Source: Hymenobacter siberiensis (lineage in GTDB: Bacteria; Bacteroidota; Bacteroidia; Cytophagales; Hymenobacteraceae). Taken from it: a stretch of 46,847 nucleotides of DNA. The stretch covers positions 1 to 46,847 of the forward strand of contig NZ_JAHLZZ010000004.1 of the NCBI RefSeq assembly GCF_018967845.1, read 5' to 3'. The notes under the pieces are model-generated. The model had not been told where the DNA came from, searched no databases, and worked only from the letters and a program-made list of their open reading frames with translations. The translations under genes were made by a program, and so were the position numbers. Positions 40,969 through 46,847 of the stretch are shown one piece after another (position 1 is the first letter of the stretch; every line of letters begins with the position of its first letter).

Positions 40969-42021
40969 TCATTGGGCCAGCGTGTTGAGCAGGGGGATGT
41001 TGCCCCCGCCGGTAATGATGGTTTTCGAGTTCTGCGACTTCGCCAGCTCCCGGAACGCCTCGATGGACTTGTACCTGAGCACGGCCGGACTCAGGTCGCG
41101 GTTGATGAGCTGGTTGGTCAGGCGCACGGCCTGCGCCTCAATGCGCATGGCCTCGGCCTTGCCCCTGGCCTGGATAATGGCGGCTTCCTGCTCGCCCGTG
41201 GCCCGCACCACGGCGATGCGCTTCTGGCCCTCGGCCTCAATCACGCGGCGCTCGGCGTCGCGGGTTTCGCGCTGCTTGAGAAACTCCATGCGCAGGGCCT
41301 CCTGCTCCGATTCGAGCTTGTCCTCAATGGCCTTGGCCAGGCCGGCGGGCAGGACAATGTTCTTGAGCAGCACGTTCTCAATCTCAAAGCCCCGGGTGAT
41401 GAGCACTCCGTTCATCTGCGTGAGAATGGCCTTCTCAATCACCGAGCGCTCGGCGCTGTGCATGTCTTTGGCGAGGTAGCGGGCGCACACGTCGGCCGCG
41501 GCCGAGCGGAAGACGGGCAGAATCAGGATGTTCTCGTACGCGAGACCCGTGGTTTGCAGGACGTTGGGTACCTGGTCGGCTTTCACGCGGTAGAGAATGG
41601 AGATGTCGGAGGCAATCGAGAGGCCTTCCTTGGAAGGCAGGCTGGAACGGATTTCCAGGTTCTGAGTCGTGACGGGCACCTTGATGATGGTGGTCAGGAA
41701 GGGGTTGAATGCCTTGGGGCCCGACACCACAATTTGCTGGTCGAGGCGGCCGAGCGTGCGCTTCACGCCTACCTCGCCCTGGCGCACCGTGGTGCAGCTG
41801 CTCATCAGGCTGGCCCCAGCCAGCAGCAGCAGCGCCGCCGGGCGGCGCAGCAGCAGCAGGGGGCGGTGCAGGCAGTAGGAACTGAACGTTTCGACCACCG
41901 CCCGCACCAGCTCGCGGCCCAGTACTTTTTGCGCGGACAGCGCCGTAAGCGGAAGCACGGGGCGGGGAGTGAACGAGCGCAGCCTGCGCAGACGGGGGCG
42001 GAAAAAAGGGAACTGCGTCAT
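40969..42021 (-). CDS. SPFH/prohibitin-family lipoprotein-like membrane protein
   Basis: Band-7/SPFH scaffold protein of 350 residues from ATG 42021. After an unusual basic N-terminus of about 55 residues comes RRPAALLLLAGASLMSSCTT, with a lipobox-like cysteine at 76. The SPFH core follows: VRQGEVGVKRTLGRLDQQIV, KVPVTTQNLEIRSSLPSKEG, DISILYRVKADQVPNVLQTT, then the long Glu/Arg/Ala coiled coil (KLESEQEALRMEFLKQRETR, AERRVIEAEGQKRIAVVRAT, EAEAM-type repeats) and a GGGNIPLLNTLAQ end. An internal start nearer the lipobox is possible. It is the first gene of the nine-gene cluster and diverges from icd across 228 bp. Confidence 0.85.
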   Translation of the reverse strand: MTQFPFFRPRLRRLRSFTPRPVLPLTALSAQKVLGRELVRAVVETFSSYCLHRPLLLLRRPAALLLLAGASLMSSCTTVRQGEVGVKRTLGRLDQQIVVSGPKAFNPFLTTIIKVPVTTQNLEIRSSLPSKEGLSIASDISILYRVKADQVPNVLQTTGLAYENILILPVFRSAAADVCARYLAKDMHSAERSVIEKAILTQMNGVLITRGFEIENVLLKNIVLPAGLAKAIEDKLESEQEALRMEFLKQRETRDAERRVIEAEGQKRIAVVRATGEQEAAIIQARGKAEAMRIEAQAVRLTNQLINRDLSPAVLRYKSIEAFRELAKSQNSKTIITGGGNIPLLNTLAQ

Positions 42022-42249
42022 GGCGGTGGGTTTTAGTTGAACTACCACTATTAATAGTTTTGCTATCATATACAATAGTCATAATCGAAAGGTTGCAGTT
42101 TTTGAAAATTATTTTTAGTAAAGCTATCCAAATAAATTGTTTTACTTTTTTTTAGAAAAGTAAAGCTATTAATTAGAAAAGCGTGGCTAAGTTTGCAGCC
42201 GCTTAGCTCGGTCGGGCCGAGGCTCCGCTTCCACTACAATTCATCCGTT
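42022..42249. promoter_or_regulatory. Divergent promoter region with a palindrome
   Basis: The gap between the SPFH cluster and icd is strongly AT-rich, unlike its neighbours. TTTACTTTT (42141-42149) and AAAAGTAAA (42156-42164) form a 9-bp inverted repeat spaced by 6 bp, and AAAGCTAT-like words flank it (42120, 42162). This suits a TetR-type operator, and a TetR gene lies downstream of icd, but the link is inferred. Confidence 0.5.
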
Positions 42250-43734
42250 ATGCACCTTCCCGTTCCCATCACAGTAGCCACCGGCGACGGCATCGGCCCG
42301 GAAATCATGACCCAAACCCTGCGCGTGCTCGAAGCGGCGGGCGCGGCCCTGGCCCCCGAGTTTATTGAGGTGGGTGAACAGATGTACCTCGCCGGGCATG
42401 CATCGGGCATCGGACCCGAGGCGTGGGAGTCGTTGCGGCGCACACGGGTGCTGCTCAAGGCACCCATTACCACACCGCTGGGCGGGGGCTATAAAAGCCT
42501 GAACGTGACCTTACGCAAGACCCTGGGCCTGTATGCCAATGTGCGCCCGTGCCGCTCGTTGCACCCGGCGGTAGCCACGCGCCACCTCAAGCTGGACGTG
42601 GTCATCATCCGCGAAAACGAAGAGGACCTCTACGCCGGCATCGAGCACCAGCAGACCCCCGACTTGGTGCAGTGCCTCAAGCTGGTGAGCCGGTCGGGGT
42701 GTGAGAAAATCGTGCGCTACGCCTTTGACTACTGCCGGCAGCACGGCCGCCGGAAGCTCACGTGCATGACCAAGGACAACATTATGAAGCTCACCGATGG
42801 CTTGTTTCACCGGGTTTTCATGGAAATTGGATGCGAGTATCCGGACATCGCGCAGGACCATCAGATTATCGACATCGGCACGGCCCGCTTAGCCGACACG
42901 CCCGAGCGCTACGACGTGGTGGTGACCATGAACCTCTACGGCGACATCATTTCCGACGTGGTGGCCCAGCTCACGGGCTCGGTCGGGCTGGCCGGTTCGG
43001 CCAACATCGGCGACGGTGGGGCCCTGTTCGAGGCCATTCACGGCTCGGCCCCCGACATCGCCGGCCAGAATATCGCCAACCCCTCGGGCCTGCTGCAGGC
43101 CGCCGTGCTCATGCTGGGCCACCTGGGCCAGCACGACGTGGCCGCCCGTCTGCACAACGCCTGGCTCTGCGCCCTGGAGGACGGCCTGCACCCGGCCGAC
43201 ATCTACCACCCCGAAACCAGCCAGCGGCAAGTCAGCACCGTGGAATTTGCCGATGCCGTGATTGCGCGCCTCGGCCGGGAGCCGCGGCAGCTGGCGGCCA
43301 TGCCCGTGCGCGCCTCGGCCGCGCCAGCCCCCGCCGCCAGCCCCGTGCCCTTGTACGGCAAGGCCCCTGTTGAGCAGCAGCTGGTGGGTGTGGACGTGTT
43401 TCTGCGCTGGGACGGCAAGCAGGCCGACGCGCTGGGCCGGCAGCTGGAAACCCTTACCGGACACCGCATGCAGCTCAAGATGATTACCAACCGCGGGGTG
43501 AAGGTGTACCCCGACGGTCACCCCGAAACGTTTTGCACCGACCACTGGCGCTGTCGCTTCGTGGCGGCCGACGCGCGGGTGAGCGGAACAGCGTTAAAAT
43601 TTACCCCCGTCTCATTTCTGGACGTGCTGGCCTTGCTGCACCGCCTGGTCGATTTTGACCTCTACATCATCAAGACCGAGCACCTATACCTGATGGATGG
43701 CCAGCGGGCCTTTTCGCTGGGCCAGGGCGAATAA
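42250..43734 (+). CDS. icd: NADP-type isocitrate dehydrogenase with C-terminal extension
   Basis: TCA-cycle enzyme oxidising isocitrate to 2-oxoglutarate. ATG 42250 (MHLPVPITVATGDGIGPEIM) gives 494 residues. The catalytic part (1-340) has LLKAPITTPLGGGYKSLNVT, RENEEDLYAGIEH, KLTCMTKDNIMKLTDG, VVTMNLYGDIISDVVAQLTG and HGSAPDIAGQNIANPSGLLQ. A Pro/Ala linker near 350-375 leads to an extra domain of about 120 residues (VGVDVFLRWDGKQADALGRQ, QLKMITNRGVKVYPDGHPET) seen in the Thermus/Rickettsia-like long IDH class. The extension with the isocitrate-specific motifs argues against isopropylmalate dehydrogenase. It is diverged from the SPFH cluster and followed by the TetR gene. Confidence 0.9.
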   Translation: MHLPVPITVATGDGIGPEIMTQTLRVLEAAGAALAPEFIEVGEQMYLAGHASGIGPEAWESLRRTRVLLKAPITTPLGGGYKSLNVTLRKTLGLYANVRPCRSLHPAVATRHLKLDVVIIRENEEDLYAGIEHQQTPDLVQCLKLVSRSGCEKIVRYAFDYCRQHGRRKLTCMTKDNIMKLTDGLFHRVFMEIGCEYPDIAQDHQIIDIGTARLADTPERYDVVVTMNLYGDIISDVVAQLTGSVGLAGSANIGDGGALFEAIHGSAPDIAGQNIANPSGLLQAAVLMLGHLGQHDVAARLHNAWLCALEDGLHPADIYHPETSQRQVSTVEFADAVIARLGREPRQLAAMPVRASAAPAPAASPVPLYGKAPVEQQLVGVDVFLRWDGKQADALGRQLETLTGHRMQLKMITNRGVKVYPDGHPETFCTDHWRCRFVAADARVSGTALKFTPVSFLDVLALLHRLVDFDLYIIKTEHLYLMDGQRAFSLGQGE

Positions 43735-43811
43735 GGGCTGACGCGACAGTCTGTGGTGAGTACTGCTAGTAAAACCCTCATATTTGGGTGCAAAACCCTT
43801 TTCCCGACCGT

Positions 43812-44486
43812 ATGAACGCGCACCTCCGCATCGACCTGAACGAAAAACTTTACCTGCGCGACCCGCAGGCCACCGATTTGGGCCGCCGGCTGGTGGCCGA
43901 AAGCGTGCTGCTGATTGACGAAATCGGCTTCGAGCAGTTCACCTTCAAGAAGCTGGCCCAACGGATGGAGTCTACCGAGGCTTCCCTCTACCGCTACTTC
44001 GAGAACAAGCACAAGCTGCTTGTTTATCTCGTGAGCTGGCACTGGGCCTGGCTGCGCTATCAGATTCGGTTTCACACCCACAACGTGCCCGACGCCCGTG
44101 AGCGGCTGCGCCTGATTCTGGGCATCCTCACCCGAGCCCATGAGGACGACCCGGCCACCACCCAACTCGACGAAGCGGCGCTTTACCGCATCGTGGTGCA
44201 CGAGGCGTCGAAATCCTACCTGACCCGCGACGTGGACGGCGACAACCGGGAGGGCCTGTTTCGGGAGTACAAGCAGCTGGCGGCCGGTATCGTGGCCGTG
44301 GTGCAGGAAATAAACCCCGCCTACGCCTACCCCCACGCCCTGGTGAGCACCCTGCTGGAGTCGGCGCGCAAGCAGCTTTTCTTCGCCCAGCACCTGCCCT
44401 CACTCACCGATGCCATCACCGGGAACAAGGACGAAAACACCCTGCAAGACTTCCTGGCCCAACTGGCTTTTGCCACCCTGGCCTAA
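43812..44486 (+). CDS. TetR-family transcriptional regulator
   Basis: The 224-residue protein starts best at ATG 43812 (MNAHLRIDLNEKLYLRDPQA), 77 nt after icd. The DNA-binding domain is RRLVAESVLLIDEIGFEQFT, then FKKLAQRMESTEASLYRYFE and NKHKLLVYLVSW, the classic HTH with its YRYFENK turn. The C-terminal ligand domain is helical and unlike named subgroups. TetR genes next to RND operons often repress them; here the likely target is the AT-rich divergent region at 42022-42249, but it could equally control icd itself. Inferred, not shown. Confidence 0.88.
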   Translation: MNAHLRIDLNEKLYLRDPQATDLGRRLVAESVLLIDEIGFEQFTFKKLAQRMESTEASLYRYFENKHKLLVYLVSWHWAWLRYQIRFHTHNVPDARERLRLILGILTRAHEDDPATTQLDEAALYRIVVHEASKSYLTRDVDGDNREGLFREYKQLAAGIVAVVQEINPAYAYPHALVSTLLESARKQLFFAQHLPSLTDAITGNKDENTLQDFLAQLAFATLA

Positions 44487-44573
44487 CGGCCGCACCCGCG
44501 CGCCGGGCCAGCCGCCGGGGTCGGTCCCGGTCCCGGCTTCTTTTTCCCTGCCTAATCCGACGCTTTTTCCCTC

Positions 44574-44807
44574 ATGGCGGACCTGCCCCCTTCTTCCCTT
44601 TCCCTCACGCCCGGCCAGCGCCTGTGGCGACTGCTGGCCACCAAGCGGCGCGACATTACCTATCTCTACATGTACGCGGCGCTGGCCGGTATTATCAACC
44701 TGTCGCTGCCGTTGGGCGTGCAGTCGGTGATTGGCTTTGTGAGCAGCGGGGCCGTGAGCACCTCGCTGGTAGTGCTCATCGCCTTCATCGTCAAACGGAA
44801 AAAATAG
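44574..44807 (+). pseudogene. ABC exporter gene, 5' fragment
   Basis: MADLPPSSLSLTPGQRLWRL, LLATKRRDITYLYMYAALAG, IINLSLPLGVQSVIGFVSSG and AVSTSLVVLIAFIV match the N-terminus and first two TM helices of type-I-secretion-like ABC transporters of Bacteroidota. After about residue 73 the frame enters the inner end of a Tn3-type repeat (KRKK, stop 44807). More than 90 percent of the protein, including the ATPase, is missing. Confidence 0.72.
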
Positions 44808-44816
44808 CACGTTAAG
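44790..44816 (+). repeat. Inner part of a Tn3/Tn21-type terminal repeat
   Basis: AAACGGAAAAAATAGCACGT followed by TAAG closely matches the inner part of Tn21-like 38-bp ends, which finish ACGGAAAATAAAGCACGCTAAG in two pieces. The outer GGGG part is absent; here the ABC gene fragment abuts instead, so the transposon end is truncated. Confidence 0.65.
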
Positions 44817-44844
44817 GAATTGAACCGAGCGCTTGGCACAAAAC

Positions 44845-45456
44845 TCACTCGGTCTGCTTGCCCACAGCAGCTTTGCGATGACTATGAATGACGACGCCCC
44901 GGTGGCGTAAGTACTTATAGAGTGTGACCTTAGAGATGCTCAGGCGCTGGGCAATCTCGTTGACGCCGAGTTGCTGTTCGCGGTAGAGCGTCTCGGCGAT
45001 GATGGCCGTGCGTTCGGCCTGCTCCGAGAGGCCCCGCTGGCGGCCGCCCACTCGGCCCCGGGCGCGCGCCGAAGCCAGTCCGGCGTGGGTACGCTCGCGA
45101 ATCAGCTCCCGTTCAAATTCGGCCAGCGAGGCAAACAGATTAAACACGAGCCGGCCCTGGGCGGAGGTGGTGTTGATGGCATCGGTCAGCGAGACCAGGC
45201 CCACGCCCCGAAACTCCAACTCCGCCACCATATCCAGCAAATGCTTGAGCGAGCGGCCCAACCGGTCGAGCTTATAGATGTAGACGGTATCGCCTTTGCG
45301 CAAGCTGGCCAAGAGCCGGTCTAATTCCGGGCGGGCTTTGGTGGCCCCGGACGCATGTTCCTGAAAGATGGTTTCACACCCGGCCTTGTTCAGGGCATCA
45401 AGTTGCAGTTCCAGGTTCTGGTCGCGGGTCGAGACGCGGGCGTAGCCGATTTTCAT
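44845..45456 (-). CDS. tnpR: Serine resolvase (Tn3-type TnpR)
   Basis: Site-specific recombinase that resolves cointegrates, 203 residues, intact. The catalytic domain starts MKIGYARVSTRDQNLELQLD with the active serine in YARVST (S9), followed by FQEHASGATKARPELDRLLA, KGDTVYIYKLDRLGRSLKHL with the conserved arginines, and FASLAEFERELIRERTHAGL on the long E helix. The C-terminal HTH is VNEIAQRLSISKVTLYKYLR. ATG 45456 matches the family start. It is divergent from a tnpA remnant with res-like repeats between them, the Tn3 arrangement. Confidence 0.92.
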   Translation of the reverse strand: MKIGYARVSTRDQNLELQLDALNKAGCETIFQEHASGATKARPELDRLLASLRKGDTVYIYKLDRLGRSLKHLLDMVAELEFRGVGLVSLTDAINTTSAQGRLVFNLFASLAEFERELIRERTHAGLASARARGRVGGRQRGLSEQAERTAIIAETLYREQQLGVNEIAQRLSISKVTLYKYLRHRGVVIHSHRKAAVGKQTE

Positions 45457-45648
45457 GGGGCAAAGTACAAGTTATCGGTTGCGAAGGTACCCTTGTTTGT
45501 ACTTTGATTGCTGAACAAGTTTTCTGTACTAAATCAACTGGTTTTAGCTTTGCTTCCCCGGGCTATAGGCGGTTGACGAACTTGTACATAAATACGTTCG
45601 TTTTGCTGTACAAGATGGCTGGCTATTTTTAGGATTTACTTCCTTCAA
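45457..45648. promoter_or_regulatory. Candidate res site and divergent promoters
   Basis: Between tnpR and the tnpA remnant are paired inverted motifs: AAAGTACAAG and TTGTACTTT (45462-45505) and CTTGTACA with TGTACAAG (45581-45614), with a single ACAAG/TTCTGTACT in the middle. Three such subsites of 30-45 bp next to the resolvase gene fit sites I to III of a Tn3-family res region. Confidence 0.7.
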
Positions 45649-45971
45649 ATGGTCCGCCACCTGCCTTTACTCGATGCGACCCCGCGTCGCACGTTTGACC
45701 AGCCCCCGGTCTTCAATCAGCCGCAACGGCAACTCTTTTTTGCCCTGCCCGACTGGGCCGCCCAGTTTCTGGATACGCTGCTGCGGCTGCTGGTGAGCCT
45801 CAAGCAAAAACACGTCACGGCTTCCACGCTGCTTGCGCCGGCTCAACTCCTATTCCCAGCAGCACCCCGTCTACCTGGCCCTGCGCGAGCTGGGCCGGGT
45901 GGTGCGTACCGAATTCCTGCTCCGTTATATGGACGACCAGACCCTGCGCAAGCGCATCGACGACCAACTAG
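45649..45971 (+). pseudogene. Tn3-family transposase with a large internal deletion and frameshift
   Basis: Starts at ATG 45649 with MVRHLPLLDATPRRTFDQPP and VFNQPQRQLFFALPDW, a DUF4158-type N-terminus, then jumps directly to LLRLLVSLKQKHVTASTLL and, after a 1-nt frameshift near 45835, RRLNSYSQQHPVYLALRELG and RVVRTEFLLRYMDDQTLRKR, the usual near-C-terminal part of TnpA. Roughly 800 residues including the DDE core are missing. A miniature element is inserted into the tail at a CTAG. Confidence 0.78.
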
Positions 45972-46209
45972 GGTCATTGCACCAAATGCGTAGTTAGCGT
46001 TTTCTGGTTGAGCTTAAAAAAACATGTGTCGATTGCTGAATCGGAAGGCCCTTTCCGGCGCCAGGATTCGGTGAAATGATTTACTGGCTGCTCAAATAGT
46101 TACAACAGCCTCCTCACAACTTGCCTTGTTCAAAGCATGTTATTGGTCAATGCGTTGTGAATATTAGCTCAACTATAGCAACGCTAACTACGCATTTGGT
46201 GCAATGGCC
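45972..46209. mobile_element. Miniature inverted-repeat element, family 5 (IS5-group-like), with CTAG duplication
   Basis: The 238-bp element has 30-bp ends (45972-46001 and 46180-46209) that begin GG(T/C)CATTGCACCAAATG with one mismatch, flanked by CTAG on both sides (45968-45971 and 46210-46213). CTAG fits the YTAR duplication of the IS5 group. No coding capacity. Inserted in the tnpA remnant; without it the frame would read DDQLVW and stop. Confidence 0.85.
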
Positions 46210-46288
46210 CTAGTGTGGTAATCCCCGCCCTTGTTCTGCCAGGGCCGCTAACAGCCGGACCAGAGCTAACAGCACTGGTCCTCGCACA

Positions 46289-46847
46289 TCAACGCATTAC
46301 TTCTACCCACCCCCGAAGCTTGGTGCCGGTTTGGGGGTGTTGAAGCAGGTAGAAGTACACGCCGGCGGGCTGGCCCTCGGCGTCCCACTCGTTGGCATAA
46401 AGCGGGTTGGTGTAAACGGCCCGTCCCCAGCGGTTGTAAATGCTTAGACTCCAATATCCAAGCTGGTATCCTGCCAGCACAAACCGCTGGTTCAGGGGGT
46501 CGCCGTTGGGCGTGATGACGTTGGGAACGAGGCACGTTCCCGGGGCCAAGGGGCTGATGGTAATGGAATCGGTCGCCAGGCACCCCCCTTGGGAGAGAAA
46601 GCGCACCCGGTAGGTCCCGGCCTGGCTCACCACGCGCTGGGGCCGGGAGGTGGAATCGTCGGCCCAGGTGTAACGCCCCGTGGTGCTGCCGACCGCCGTG
46701 AGCACCACGGGCACCTCGCCGCAAGCCAACTGGCGGGCACTCGCTTGCACCTGAACCGTGGCCAGCGGCGGCACCTGCAGCTGCAAGCGCTGGGCCTGGC
46801 GCGTGCCGTCGGTGAAGGTGACGACGACGTAAACGGGCTGCGTTCCG
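46289..46847 (-). CDS. T9SS type B sorting-domain surface protein, C-terminal part
   Basis: The final third of the protein that starts at 1586. Reading down from 46847 it passes VVTFTDGTRQAQRLQLQVPP, a PKD/Ig-like repeat (GTYRVRFLSQGGCLATDSIT), then the gliding-motility-associated C-terminal domain: VPNVITPNGDPLNQRFVLAG, YWSLSIYNRWGRAVYTNPLY, EWDAEGQPAGVYFYLLQHPQ and WVEVMR at the stop. This CHU_C / type B domain is recognised by the T9SS machinery in the Bacteroidota outer membrane. The 46689-46847 part duplicates bases 1-159 because of the circular overlap. Confidence 0.9.
   Translation of the reverse strand, partial: GTQPVYVVVTFTDGTRQAQRLQLQVPPLATVQVQASARQLACGEVPVVLTAVGSTTGRYTWADDSTSRPQRVVSQAGTYRVRFLSQGGCLATDSITISPLAPGTCLVPNVITPNGDPLNQRFVLAGYQLGYWSLSIYNRWGRAVYTNPLYANEWDAEGQPAGVYFYLLQHPQTGTKLRGWVEVMR
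46689..46847. repeat. Terminal direct repeat, right copy (circular overlap)
   Basis: Identical to bases 1-159; see the left copy. Confidence 0.93.

Noticed and set aside
1..46847. tRNA, rRNA, prophage, CRISPR-Cas, restriction-modification or conjugation genes
   Set aside because: None could be recognised on either strand; a covariance and profile search would be needed to exclude small RNAs.

Overview
The window looks like one complete circular replicon, probably a plasmid of about 46.7 kb, from a member of the Bacteroidota close to Hymenobacter. Bases 1-159 are repeated exactly at 46689-46847, so the ends overlap and the circle would be 46,688 bp. A gene for a type IX-secreted protein (gliding-motility-associated, type B sorting domain) reads without a break across that junction. 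The host guess rests on this T9SS protein, the Bacteroidota-type 287-residue primary sigma factor, GC-rich coding with AT-rich promoter gaps, the general lack of Shine-Dalgarno sites, and the style of the RND and IDH genes.

Layout. 46289-46847 plus 1-1586: T9SS surface protein. 1881-3936: IS3 element with nonsense mutations inserted in an IS5-type transposase, a resolvase remnant and a miniature element. 4100-10373: Tat-exported M20 amidohydrolase, then pyrC, pyrB with a leader/attenuator that resembles enterobacterial pyrBI, then pyrD. 10838-15852: secreted alpha/beta hydrolase, broken Gfo/Idh oxidoreductase, Pro/Ala-rich protein, phenylalanine hydroxylase (phhA), interleaved with two miniature elements whose 38-bp ends are of Tn3 type. 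15900-22283: secreted hypothetical protein, IS4 copy A, a two-domain M42 peptidase, an isochorismatase-fold hydrolase and small repeats. 22381-26000: IS5 element, then the plasmid backbone: iteron-controlled initiator Rep, a ribbon-helix-helix-like protein and ParA. 26908-28317: a primary-type sigma factor and an NTF2-like protein. 28378-31991: nested remains of IS5, IS1595, IS4 (copy B) and Tn3 elements. 32055-42021: nine co-directional genes on the minus strand, encoding an SPFH lipoprotein, three paralogous secreted proteins, a four-TM protein, a small protein and an AcrA-AcrB-OprM efflux system. 42250-44486: divergent isocitrate dehydrogenase and a TetR regulator. 44574-46213: truncated ABC exporter gene, then a decayed Tn3 element (TIR end, resolvase, res site, internally deleted transposase).

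How it fits together. Backbone functions are Rep, iterons, ParA and the RHH protein; no relaxase or conjugation gene is visible. The cargo is unusually central to metabolism for a small plasmid: three pyrimidine enzymes, IDH, phenylalanine hydroxylase and a housekeeping-type sigma factor, plus a multidrug-type efflux operon. Much of the rest is a dense collection of insertion sequences and at least eight distinct miniature inverted-repeat families. The points most worth a second look are the pyrBC leader attenuator, the Tn3-derived miniature elements with a large palindromic recombination-like site, the M42 protein with a decayed first domain, the plasmid-borne primary sigma factor, and the nine-gene efflux/secreted-protein cluster.
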